In this document: piece by piece, positions 57,175 through 64,000 of the stretch
Position numbering within the stretch: position 1 is the stretch's first letter
Layout: each line of letters starts with the position of its first letter
NCBI GenBank assembly: GCA_024233285.1
Contig: JACKPU010000010.1
Location: forward strand, 40,943 to 104,942
Source of the DNA: Opitutaceae bacterium
GTDB taxonomy: Bacteria; Verrucomicrobiota; Verrucomicrobiia; Opitutales; Opitutaceae
Reading direction: 5' to 3'
Length of the DNA: 64,000 bases
Translations under genes and position numbers: made by a program
Notes under the pieces: generated by a model
What the model was told of the DNA's origin: nothing
The model's database searches: none
The model's input: only the letters and a program-made list of their open reading frames with translations

Positions 57175-57204
57175 TTAACACAGAGTGCACAGAGAACGCA
57201 GAGG
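57175..57204 (+). repeat. ACGCAGAG-family repeat, copy 2
   Basis: TTAACACAGAGTGCACAGAG plus AACGCAGAGG, in the gap between the phosphohexomutase and the GxxExxY gene. It is inverted relative to copy 3 on the other side of that gene. Confidence 0.75.
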
Positions 57205-57214
57205 GGAAAGCAGG

Positions 57215-57607
57215 TTATTCAGCCAATGGACGATCATTGATGATGCGAGTGACGCCATCCACCAGCTTGGGCACATGACAATTGATCAGGAGTCCGACGC
57301 GATGGCCGGTTTCCCGAATATAGGAGAGCACCTGCGCCCTATGCACGGGCAATATCGTCTCCACCGCCTTCAACTCGACCAGCACAAGCTCCTTAATTAT
57401 GAGGTCCGCACGAAAAGCGGTTTCGATCACAACGCCCTTGTAACTTAACGGCACTGACACTTGTCGCAGCGAGCCGATGCCACGCAATGCAAGCTCGTGG
57501 GCCAAGCATGCCTCATACGCCGACTCCAATAATCCCGGCCCTTTCACCCGGTGAACTTCAATCGCCGCCCCGATAATCTGCTCGGTGAGCTGGTTGATCT
57601 CGTTCAT
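57215..57607 (-). CDS. GxxExxY protein
   Basis: A 130-residue protein of the GxxExxY family, named from the motif seen here as GPGLLESAYE (about 23-32). Other family landmarks are VPLSYKGVVIETAFRADLII and LPVHRAQVLSYIRETGHRVG followed by LLINCHV. The fold is thought to be PD-(D/E)XK nuclease-like; the role is unknown. It is flanked on both sides by inverted copies of the ACGCAGAG repeat, which suggests it was inserted as a unit between two sugar-metabolism genes. Confidence 0.92.
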   Translation of the reverse strand: MNEINQLTEQIIGAAIEVHRVKGPGLLESAYEACLAHELALRGIGSLRQVSVPLSYKGVVIETAFRADLIIKELVLVELKAVETILPVHRAQVLSYIRETGHRVGLLINCHVPKLVDGVTRIINDRPLAE

Positions 57608-57620
57608 AGGAATCAGTCTC

Positions 57621-57648
57621 TCCGCGCTCTCTGCGTCCTCTGTGTTAA
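57621..57648 (-). repeat. ACGCAGAG-family repeat, copy 3
   Basis: On the minus strand TTAACACAGAGGACGCAGAG plus AGCGCGGA, facing copy 2 across the GxxExxY gene. The first eleven bases are identical in both. Confidence 0.75.
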
Positions 57649-57658
57649 AAACTGCGGC

Positions 57659-59080
57659 TTATTCGAGATACAGTCCGGCGGAGATTTCCGGCGGAGGCGA
57701 AAGCTTTTTCCAACTGGCGGCAAACGACACCGCATCGTCACCAAACAGCGGGGACACCTCGAACGTCACGGTCGGCAGACCGGTATCATCAGTTTGCAGC
57801 GTTGCACCGGCGGCTTTCGCCCAACGTGCGAACTGACGCAGCTGGTCATCGCGACAAGTCTGCGGCGAGTCATTGCCCTCGGCATTCTTCACCGGCGAGA
57901 AGTCATCGCGCCGATCCGTTTCGATCACGACGGGATTTTTGGCAAATGGCAGGGCATCGAACACAAACATCTCGAATTTCACGCCATTCGGCCTTTCCGG
58001 TTTCAGCGGGCTGCCGTCAGCCGCGACCGTCGGAATTTTTTTGTCCGCACGATGGAAACCCAGCGACGCGTCCCCGGTGCCGCGGGCCATGCGGCGGATG
58101 AAGTCACGATCGAGAATGTGAATCGCGATACTGCCGGCATTAAAACGCAGGCCGCCATTCGCATCGGTTTCCTCCTGCCGCGCTTTCGGCAGATCGGAAT
58201 ATTCCACCACCACGAGCTGGCCGCGCTGCTCGCAAAAGTGCCCGACCTTCTCGCCCGCGTAAGCCTTTGGCACCATCTTGCTGCTCATTTCCGATCCGCG
58301 CACCACATGCCAGCCGATGAAGGCCGGATCGATGCAACGCACGAGCGGATTATCAACTTGGAAGTAGCTCAGGATATCGATGCCTTCGCGCTCCATCAGG
58401 TCCAGCGCCCCGCTGCGATCCAGCGCGCGCAACGAACCGCCGTGACCATCCGGACTCATCGCGATGTGCCCCGGCGATTCCAGCAGGATTTTGCCGTCAA
58501 ATCCGACCGCCGGCATGCGCCCTTGGCGGAAGAAATGCACCTGCTCCTTGGCCATGCCGAAATAACCGTGCTCCACAAAAAACGCCTCGGTGGCCGCGTG
58601 ATTCTGATGGCTGGTCATGATGAACCAATGCAACGGCCGGCCGTAGCGCCGCCCCGCCGCGATGATCTTCTCGGCAAAAACTTGGAACAGCGGCTTCTGC
58701 TTCACCGGCGTGACCGGAAACGTGCCCTTCGGTCCGTCATAGCCCAATCGCGTGCCCTGCCCGCCCGCCACGGTAAACGCGGCCACGCGACCGGCGCGCA
58801 AGGCCGCCTCGCCGGCGGCAGTCGCTTCAGCCCACGCCTCGGCGTCTCCGCCATTGATCGGCAATCGCTCGTAGGGAGCCGGAGTCAAATCCTCCAGGTC
58901 AATGGAGGCCGCGCCATGCCCCAACAGCGTCTCGTTCAGGCGCCGGACTTCGGCCAGGTCGATCTCCGCTGCTTCGGCGAGCAATTGCTGCTGCGCGGCC
59001 ACGTCGAGCGTGTCGTAAAAGGCGAAGACCTGGCCTTGGCCGGATCGTTGAAATTGTTCGATCAATAAGTCTTTATTCAT
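57659..59080 (-). CDS. UDP-sugar pyrophosphorylase, UAP1-like
   Basis: A 473-residue nucleotidyltransferase of the UDPGP family, closest in pattern to eukaryotic-type UDP-N-acetylhexosamine pyrophosphorylase. The nucleotide-binding loop is AGGQGTRLGYDGPKGTFPV; other landmarks are FIMTSHQNHAATEAFF, SPDGHGGSLRAL, YFQVDNPLVRCIDPAFIGWH and MFVFDALPFAK. The bacterial route to UDP-GlcNAc uses GlmU, so this enzyme may be an extra source of UDP-GlcNAc or UDP-GalNAc, or act on glucose-1-phosphate. It is 18 bp after the FtsB-like gene. Confidence 0.88.
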   Translation of the reverse strand: MNKDLLIEQFQRSGQGQVFAFYDTLDVAAQQQLLAEAAEIDLAEVRRLNETLLGHGAASIDLEDLTPAPYERLPINGGDAEAWAEATAAGEAALRAGRVAAFTVAGGQGTRLGYDGPKGTFPVTPVKQKPLFQVFAEKIIAAGRRYGRPLHWFIMTSHQNHAATEAFFVEHGYFGMAKEQVHFFRQGRMPAVGFDGKILLESPGHIAMSPDGHGGSLRALDRSGALDLMEREGIDILSYFQVDNPLVRCIDPAFIGWHVVRGSEMSSKMVPKAYAGEKVGHFCEQRGQLVVVEYSDLPKARQEETDANGGLRFNAGSIAIHILDRDFIRRMARGTGDASLGFHRADKKIPTVAADGSPLKPERPNGVKFEMFVFDALPFAKNPVVIETDRRDDFSPVKNAEGNDSPQTCRDDQLRQFARWAKAAGATLQTDDTGLPTVTFEVSPLFGDDAVSFAASWKKLSPPPEISAGLYLE

Positions 59081-59098
59081 GGGAGCTTCGGGTCGGTT

Positions 59099-59380
59099 CT
59101 ACTCGCGAATGCGAAAGAGGTATTCGTCCGGCTTGGCGTAGCCGAGTCGCTGCCGGATGACGCGTTCGACATAGGTGGGATCGGTGCGGAGGCGTTCCAG
59201 GATTCGCTCCTGATCTTTCAGTCGTTGTTCCGCCTCGGCCAGTCTTTGGCGCACCTTGCGCTCCTGCTCACGCAGGGTTTCGTATTCCTGATGCGCCCGC
59301 CAAAAGAACACCCCGGAGGTCACCGCCACGCCCAGAAACAGGGCCAGATAGACGGTGATGATGAGGCGGCGGAAATTCAC
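59099..59380 (-). CDS. FtsB/DivIC-like septum formation initiator
   Basis: A 93-residue bitopic protein: short cytosolic tail, one membrane helix (LIITVYLALFLGVAVTSGVFFW, about 6-27), then a coiled coil (about 35-70, QERKVRQRLAEAEQRLKDQE) and the conserved end VIRQRLGYAKPDEYLFRI. This is the FtsB/DivIC plan; FtsB links FtsL and FtsQ in the divisome. Divergent from the ExeA-like gene. Confidence 0.88.
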   Translation of the reverse strand: MNFRRLIITVYLALFLGVAVTSGVFFWRAHQEYETLREQERKVRQRLAEAEQRLKDQERILERLRTDPTYVERVIRQRLGYAKPDEYLFRIRE

Positions 59381-59489
59381 GGTCCCATTGGATGCAAATC
59401 GTGGGGGGTCTGTAAATTATCTCTGTAAACTTTTTGTCCGTTGGTTTTTGCGTGCCTTTCCTTCGGGCAGTCGCAAAGTGTCAGCTCCC

Positions 59490-60305
59490 ATGTATCAGGC
59501 GTTTTACGGGTTTCGGGAGATGCCATTCAACATCACGCCCGATCCCAAATTCCTTTACCTCAGCCCCACCCACCAGGAGGCGCTTCAGCACCTGAAATAT
59601 GGCGTGCAGGAGCGGAAAGGATTCATCGTCTTGGTCGGCGAAGTGGGTTGCGGCAAGACCACGCTCTGCCGGCGCTTCCTCAACGAAATCGACACCACGC
59701 GCTTCGACACCGCCCTGATTCTCAACCCGCGCGTCACCGAGACGCAGATGCTCAAGGCCATTCTCACCGAACTCGGTGAAACCAAGCTCGCCCGCAGTCA
59801 GGTCGACCTCGTCGCCCAGATGAATCGCGTGCTGCTGGAGCGCATCGAACACGGCAGGGACATCGTCCTGATCATTGACGAGGCACAGAATCTTTCCTTC
59901 GCGGTCCTCGAACAAATCCGCCTGCTCTCCAACCTCGAGACCGACCAGCAAAAGCTGCTGCAAATCATCCTCATGGGGCAGCCCGAGTTGAAGGACGTGC
60001 TCGCCCGCGAAGAATTGCGCCAGCTTCGCCAGCGAATCCTCGTTCATTACGAGCTGAATCCCCTCTCACTCGACGACACCGAACACTACATCCAGCACCG
60101 CCTCAGCCTCGCCGGCGGCATGGGCCGCCCGGTGTTCACCAAGCGCGCCCTGCGCAAGATTCACAAGGCCAGCAAGGGCATTCCCCGCATCGTAAACAAC
60201 CTCTGCGACAAGGCCCTGCTGTCCGCCTTCATCCGCGATTCGGACGAAGTGAACTATTGGGATGCCCGCCGGGCCGTGCGTGACATGGACTCCCTGACCG
60301 AATAA
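59490..60305 (+). CDS. ExeA-like AAA ATPase
   Basis: A 271-residue AAA ATPase of the ExeA/GspA type. It begins MYQAFYGFREMPFNITPDPK, a start shared by ExeA proteins. Walker A is GEVGCGKTTLC, Walker B VLIIDEAQNLS, and the arginine region LRQRILVHYELNPLS. Full ExeA has a C-terminal membrane helix and peptidoglycan-binding domain; both are missing, so this is the ATPase part only. It is 21 bp before the ExeB-like gene. ExeAB helps secretin assembly in Aeromonas; here it might serve polysaccharide export or the secretin at 43345-46047. Confidence 0.88.
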   Translation: MYQAFYGFREMPFNITPDPKFLYLSPTHQEALQHLKYGVQERKGFIVLVGEVGCGKTTLCRRFLNEIDTTRFDTALILNPRVTETQMLKAILTELGETKLARSQVDLVAQMNRVLLERIEHGRDIVLIIDEAQNLSFAVLEQIRLLSNLETDQQKLLQIILMGQPELKDVLAREELRQLRQRILVHYELNPLSLDDTEHYIQHRLSLAGGMGRPVFTKRALRKIHKASKGIPRIVNNLCDKALLSAFIRDSDEVNYWDARRAVRDMDSLTE

Positions 60306-60326
60306 TCTTTTTCCACGCTCCACCGC

Positions 60327-60971
60327 ATGAGTCTGATCAACAACGCGCTCAAAAAAGCCCAGCGCCAACGCACCGCCGAGGCCGAAGCCGTTTCAGCCGG
60401 ATCCCCTTCGCCCATTCGTCGCGGCAAAAGCGGCCTGCCGGCGCAAACGCTGATTTTGATCGTCGCCGGGGCTGCCGTGATTGTCGTGCTTTCGGTGGTC
60501 GCCACCGTCTACCTGTTGCGACCCGCGCCGCTTCCGCCCCCCCCGCCGGCCGCCCCCGCCGCCCCAATGGCAACGGCAGTTCAGCCCGCGCCGGAGATCG
60601 CGCTGCCCGTAATCAAACTGCCGGAACCCGAACCCGCTCCCGTCGCGCCAGCCGCCGCCGACACCGCACCGATCACCCCCGCGGCCACGGTGACAGCAAC
60701 CGAACCCGCCGCTCCGGAAGCGGTCGCCGTCCCGCCGCCGGCAACCGCCGAACCCGCCCGGGCCGATGAACGCATTTACGCGTTTATCGATAATTTGCAG
60801 GTCATGGGCGTCCGGTCCTCCGGCGCCGACAGCAAGGTGCTGATGAACGACCGGGTGTATCGCGTAAACGACCTTGTCGACCGCACGCTCGCCCTCCGAC
60901 TCATCCAAGTCGGCCCCGACCGGCTCGTCTTCGAAGACGCCAACGGCATCACCTACACCAAGACCTTCTGA
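60327..60971 (+). CDS. ExeB/GspB-like bitopic protein
   Basis: A 214-residue protein that begins MSLINNALKKAQRQRTAEAE, the usual start of GspB/ExeB-like proteins, followed by one membrane helix (LILIVAGAAVIVVLSVVATV, about 42-62), a long Pro/Ala-rich periplasmic linker (about 67-148) and a small C-terminal GspB-like beta domain (about 150-214, VMGVRSSGADSKVLMNDRVY). It pairs with the ATPase 21 bp upstream and is 15 bp ahead of the sugar transferase. Confidence 0.85.
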   Translation: MSLINNALKKAQRQRTAEAEAVSAGSPSPIRRGKSGLPAQTLILIVAGAAVIVVLSVVATVYLLRPAPLPPPPPAAPAAPMATAVQPAPEIALPVIKLPEPEPAPVAPAAADTAPITPAATVTATEPAAPEAVAVPPPATAEPARADERIYAFIDNLQVMGVRSSGADSKVLMNDRVYRVNDLVDRTLALRLIQVGPDRLVFEDANGITYTKTF

Positions 60972-60986
60972 CGCGTTCATCCCATC

Positions 60987-62363
60987 GTGCTAAACCGTTC
61001 GCACCAGCAGCGCATCGTATTTCAGCAAGTCGCGGACGGTTTGCTGGCGGCGCTGGCGGTCAGCCTGGCCTACGGATTGCGCTCATGGTTTCCCTGGCTC
61101 GACCTGCCGGATCTGGAAAACTTCGGTGACTACCTGTGGTTGATGCTGCTCTGCGGGCTGCTCGCGCCCATCACGCTGGCGCAACAACAGTTTTACGAGC
61201 CGGCCACCCTCGGTTCCCGCATCGCCACGATCTTCAAAATCATGCGGGGCTGCGCCTACATGGTGCTCGGGCTGATCCTGTTTCTGTTCATCGTGCGCGT
61301 CCAATACGCGCGTTCGGTCATTATTCTCAGCGGCACTTTCGCCTCGTTCCTCATCTACGGGCGGCATGAACTGTTCCAGGCCTTCAGCGGCCAAGCCGCT
61401 TACTCCGCCCTGCGCAAACGGGCGCTTTGGTTGGGCAAGCCCTCGGTGATCGCCAAAATGAACGACGCCCTGAGCGCGAGCGATCGTGAGCTGTTTGAGA
61501 CCGTCGCCGCGGCCGATCCGACTGATCCGGCCGCTGACCTGCCGGCCCTGCTTCACGACCGGTCGATCAATACCGTGATTGTGCTGACTGAAGACCTGCC
61601 TGCCGCGGCCATCCAACAAGCCATCGAGGCCTGCGATCGTGAGGGCGTGGAAATCCTGATCCCGGCCAACATTCGCGTGAGTTCGCCCAGCCGTCTCGCG
61701 GTCGATCAACTCGGCGGCCTGCCCGCCGTCTATTACCGCGCCCAATCGGCCCGGCCCATCGATCTCGCGCTCAAGCAGGCGGTCGATTACATTGGCGCAG
61801 TCCTGCTGCTCGTCCTGTTCTCGCCGCTGTTTGTGCTCTGCGCCCTCCTCGTGCGCGTGAGCTCGCGCGGGCCGGTCATCTTCAAGCACCACCGGGCCGG
61901 CCTGAATGGGCGCCCGTTCGTGATGTATAAGTTTCGCACCATGCAAATTGACGCCGAGCGGCGACGCGCCGAGCTGGCTCACGCCAACGAAATGAGCGGA
62001 CCCGCCTTCAAGATGCGCCGCGATCCGCGCATCACCGGCGTCGGCCGGTTTTTGCGCCGCCACAGCTTGGACGAGCTGCCCCAACTCTGGAACGTGCTGC
62101 GCGGCGAGATGAGTCTCGTCGGCCCGCGCCCGCTGCCGCTGTTCGAAATCGAACAAATCGCCGAAAACGCCCAACGCCGCCGCCTCAGCGTGAAGCCCGG
62201 TCTCACCTGCCTTTGGCAAATCCGCGGCCGCAACGACATCTCGAACTTCGAGGACTGGGTGCGGCTTGACCTGGAATACATCGACGAGTGGTCCCTCTGG
62301 CTGGACCTCAAAATCTTGTTCGCCACCATCCCCGTCGCCCTCTTCGGCCGCGGCGGCCGTTGA
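60987..62363 (+). CDS. Undecaprenyl-phosphate sugar phosphotransferase
   Basis: A 458-residue polyprenyl glycosylphosphotransferase of the WbaP/WcaJ kind that starts a lipid-linked repeat unit. Four N-terminal membrane helices (about 14-115), a Rossmann-like CoA-binding-type domain (about 140-250), and a fifth helix (YIGAVLLLVLFSPLFVLCAL) lead to the catalytic domain with MYKFRTMQIDAE, GRFLRRHSLDELPQLWNVLR, GEMSLVGPRPLP and LSVKPGLTCLWQIRGRN. Start is GTG at 60987. It is the third gene of the ExeA-ExeB-transferase operon. Confidence 0.95.
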   Translation: MLNRSHQQRIVFQQVADGLLAALAVSLAYGLRSWFPWLDLPDLENFGDYLWLMLLCGLLAPITLAQQQFYEPATLGSRIATIFKIMRGCAYMVLGLILFLFIVRVQYARSVIILSGTFASFLIYGRHELFQAFSGQAAYSALRKRALWLGKPSVIAKMNDALSASDRELFETVAAADPTDPAADLPALLHDRSINTVIVLTEDLPAAAIQQAIEACDREGVEILIPANIRVSSPSRLAVDQLGGLPAVYYRAQSARPIDLALKQAVDYIGAVLLLVLFSPLFVLCALLVRVSSRGPVIFKHHRAGLNGRPFVMYKFRTMQIDAERRRAELAHANEMSGPAFKMRRDPRITGVGRFLRRHSLDELPQLWNVLRGEMSLVGPRPLPLFEIEQIAENAQRRRLSVKPGLTCLWQIRGRNDISNFEDWVRLDLEYIDEWSLWLDLKILFATIPVALFGRGGR

Positions 62364-62370
62364 GTTGGGG

Positions 62371-62502
62371 TTAACCACGAAACAAACGGCAGAGCGTTGT
62401 TCAACGAATGGACACGAATAGACACAAATACTCGGAGGTAAGCTGATGGATTTGATCCATTCGTGAGCATTCGTGAGCATTCGTGTTCATTCGTGGTTAC
62501 CA
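62371..62502. repeat. Inverted repeat with a tandem CATTCGTGAG array
   Basis: TTAACCACGAA (62371-62381) faces TTCGTGGTTA (62491-62500 region). Inside, the left side has ACGAATGGACACGAATAGAC-like units and the right side four ten-base tandem units, CATTCGTGAG twice, CATTCGTGTT and CATTCGTGGT (62458-62497). It looks like a miniature repeat element with a hairpin. No gene is seen in 62364-62563. Confidence 0.7.
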
Positions 62503-62520
62503 ACCGGATCGGCTTCTGCG

Positions 62521-62552
62521 GTTAAAACCCTGCGGCTCTGCGCCTCTGCGTG
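62521..62552 (-). repeat. ACGCAGAG-family repeat, copy 4
   Basis: On the minus strand TCACGCAGAGGCGCAGAG then CCGCAGGGTTTTAAC. It is inverted relative to copy 5, and the two enclose the gene at 62564-63652. Confidence 0.7.
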
Positions 62553-62563
62553 AGCCCCCCCGC

Positions 62564-63652
62564 TTACATCCCCGATTGCACATACGGCTCGATCGGCCGG
62601 AACCCGGGCTGCGCACAAAGCCCGTCACGCACCGCCGGACTTTCGCACAGGTAGAGCGCATAACCGCCGAAGCCGCCGCCACAGTATTTCCGTGCCAGCA
62701 CGCCGGCGCCGGCTTCGGGCAATGCTTCCATGCCTTCGCCCAATTGCACCTGATAGGACGCATTCACCGCCTGCGCGAGACCATCCAGGCTGGACGCCCA
62801 CACCGCGTCGCGGGCCAGTCGCCCGGCGGCCTCAATGCCATCGAAATCGCGTGGTTGCTCCACAACTCCGGGGGTATCGTGCGACGTGCCCGTCCAGTAG
62901 AGCGCCATGCGCCCTTGGAGAAACTCCGCATTGTGCTTCAATTCCAGCACCGGCCGCAGCCCGCTCCGCCACACGCACAACCCGGTTTCGGCGATGATCG
63001 CGGGATCTTGCCAACCCACGCCCAGCCCCAGCTCGGCATCGACGCCGTTCTTGCCGTTGAGCAAAGCCCACGCGCCGCTGCCGCCGAGCCCGGCCTGGCG
63101 TTCGTAGGGCCAGTCGCGCAGTGAAACCGTGGGCGAGATCGCACAATTCACCACGTAAGCACCGGCGCGCGCAAACTTCGGGACATCCAGCCAACCTCCG
63201 GCGAAATCGACCCGGAGCGGCGCCTCCTGCGGCGCGCGAATGTAGCGCACGATCTCGGTCGTCGAAATCGGCGGAAACTCCGGCGGCGTCTTCGGCAGGA
63301 CGATGTATTCCGCGCCGACCTCCGCGCACAGCGCGCGTTTCAGCGGCGCGTATTTGTCGTCCTCGGTGACCACCAAGGCCTGCGGGCGAATGCGCAGAAA
63401 ATGCTCCCGAAAATCAATCCCAGCCTCCAAGCCGCGCCCGACCACCACCTCGTCGACACAACGCAGGTTCGTGAGCAACGCGCGCTTGTGTTCGTCCGGC
63501 AACGAGCTCTTCCGCTGCTTGTGCACCCAAAGCACCTCCGCCGACGCAAAGCACACCGTCAGAAAATCACCCAAAGCCCGGGCCTCTTTGAAGAACTGAA
63601 TGTGGCCGGCGTGGATGATGTCGTAGCAGCCGGAGACGAAAATCTTGCGCAT
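62564..63652 (-). CDS. Cytidylyltransferase-like and GHMP-kinase-like fusion protein
   Basis: A 362-residue two-domain protein. Residues about 1-130 are a cytidylyltransferase fold: FVSGCYDIIHAGHIQFFKEA has the HxGH nucleotide motif, as in glycerol-phosphate cytidylyltransferase or the HldE C-domain. Residues about 140-362 resemble a GHMP sugar kinase: RVDFAGGWLDVPKFARAG (motif 1), GLGGSGAWALLNGKNG in place of the usual GLGSSA motif 2, and KYCGGGFGGYALYL (motif 3). Together they may phosphorylate and then nucleotidylate a sugar, like a bacterial FKP or heptose pathway enzyme in reverse order. Substrate unknown. ATG 63652 is the start. Confidence 0.82.
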   Translation of the reverse strand: MRKIFVSGCYDIIHAGHIQFFKEARALGDFLTVCFASAEVLWVHKQRKSSLPDEHKRALLTNLRCVDEVVVGRGLEAGIDFREHFLRIRPQALVVTEDDKYAPLKRALCAEVGAEYIVLPKTPPEFPPISTTEIVRYIRAPQEAPLRVDFAGGWLDVPKFARAGAYVVNCAISPTVSLRDWPYERQAGLGGSGAWALLNGKNGVDAELGLGVGWQDPAIIAETGLCVWRSGLRPVLELKHNAEFLQGRMALYWTGTSHDTPGVVEQPRDFDGIEAAGRLARDAVWASSLDGLAQAVNASYQVQLGEGMEALPEAGAGVLARKYCGGGFGGYALYLCESPAVRDGLCAQPGFRPIEPYVQSGM

Positions 63653-63773
63653 GGGAAACAGCGATAAGGAGTTGCCCCCGTGCGGAAAGCCTAAACCTAA
63701 GTGTTGTTTTAATATGGAAACTGGGCAGCCCATGCCGGGATGGAGACAAGCGGTCCGCCTGTCCGCCTGACTA

Positions 63774-63804
63774 TTTCTCGTTCTCCTAATCGTTCTCTTT
63801 CTCC
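63774..63804. repeat. Pyrimidine-rich intergenic repeat
   Basis: TTTCTCGTTCTCCTAATCGT followed by TCTCTTTCTCC is built of CGTTCTC-type units. Together with a tandem GTCCGCCT pair (63752-63768) just before and a CCTTCCTCCTTCCTCC-type tract (63886-63915) after, it fills the gap 63653-63919, in which I see no gene. Confidence 0.55.
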
Positions 63805-63814
63805 TGTCAGCATT

Positions 63815-63851
63815 CCTCACGCAGAGACGCCGAGCCGCAGAGCCAAAACCG
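63815..63851 (+). repeat. ACGCAGAG-family repeat, copy 5
   Basis: CCTCACGCAGAGACGCCGAG then CCGCAGAGCCAAAACCG, matching copy 4 in opposite orientation across the fusion gene. Confidence 0.7.
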
Positions 63852-63919
63852 CCGGAGATCTTAAACTCGTAACCTCACGTTTCTGCCTTCCTCCTTCCTC
63901 CTTCTTCCCTCCTCTGACT

Positions 63920-64000
63920 TTACCCGTCGAGCGGCGACCGCACACCCAGCCCCGGCTTGGTCATCACATGCGTGTAGATCTGCGTGGTCTCGACGCTCTG
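63920..64000 (-). CDS. C-terminal end of a tyrosine recombinase, probably an integron integrase
   Basis: Twenty-six codons and a stop at the right edge: QSVETTQIYTHVMTKPGLGV then RSPLDG. The last catalytic tyrosine sits in TQIYTHV, and the ending KPGLGVRSPLD is the usual C-terminus of IntI integron integrases. The rest of the gene lies beyond 64000. Because cassettes lie upstream of intI, any array should be outside the window to the right. Confidence 0.8.
   Translation of the reverse strand, partial: QSVETTQIYTHVMTKPGLGVRSPLDG

Noticed and set aside
62458..62497. CRISPR array
   Set aside because: The ten-base units are directly adjacent with no spacers, and no cas gene is near.

Overview
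The window looks like chromosomal DNA of a GC-rich, diderm bacterium of the Verrucomicrobiota, most likely near the Opitutales/Opitutaceae. The strongest taxonomic pointer is a five-gene pilus-like operon (43345-50127) with the order and domain make-up of Akkermansia muciniphila Amuc_1098-Amuc_1102. An LptD-like outer-membrane protein, an RND pump, a secretin, Lgt and PelB confirm a double membrane. This is an inference from gene content; no rRNA or tRNA gene was found to anchor it.

Layout. 1-4.1 kb: start of a secreted protein, then a three-gene operon of an orphan ParA-type ATPase and two proteins I cannot name, a GreA/B C-domain protein and a TonB-like protein. 4.2-16.5 kb: glycogen branching enzyme, LptD-like protein, RND efflux permease plus adaptor, glycine cleavage T and H proteins, a CNNM/CBS protein and Lgt. 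16.5-17.0 kb: a short AT-rich island with two tiny overlapping genes of foreign appearance. 17.1-18.3 kb: glgC. 18.4-30.5 kb: a Pel exopolysaccharide operon pelA-B-D-E-F-G with no pelC, running into glmS and trpE. 34-42 kb: the main-type sigma factor, ribosomal protein S1, a lipoprotein, agmatine-to-putrescine genes, hisG, an OmpR-type response regulator and a stand-alone 5'-3' exonuclease. 42.3-50.1 kb: an S41-like protein facing the Amuc_1098-1102-type operon. 50.2-54.2 kb: a Nudix protein and pyruvate dehydrogenase E1 alpha, E1 beta and E2. 54.2-59.4 kb: a six-unit kelch-like propeller, a phosphohexomutase, a GxxExxY protein, a UAP-type sugar nucleotide pyrophosphorylase and an FtsB/DivIC-like protein. 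59.5-64 kb: an ExeA/ExeB-like pair, an undecaprenyl-phosphate sugar transferase, a nucleotidyltransferase/GHMP-kinase fusion and, at the very edge, the last 26 codons of what looks like an integron integrase.

How it fits together. Several genes bear on sugar phosphates and surface polymers: GlmS, phosphohexomutase and the UAP-type enzyme can supply UDP-amino sugars; PelF, PelG, PelD and PelE would polymerise and move Pel across the inner membrane; PelA and PelB would modify and export it. GlgB and GlgC make glycogen. A separate lipid-linked sugar pathway begins with the 60987-62363 transferase.

Intergenic DNA in the last 10 kb is different from the rest: it holds five copies of an ACGCAGAG-type repeat, a tandem CATTCGTGAG array inside an inverted repeat, and other simple repeats leading up to the integrase tail. 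The two most promising things to follow up are the Pel locus without pelC and the Amuc_1100-type pilus locus; the orphan ParA operon is the best candidate for something undescribed.
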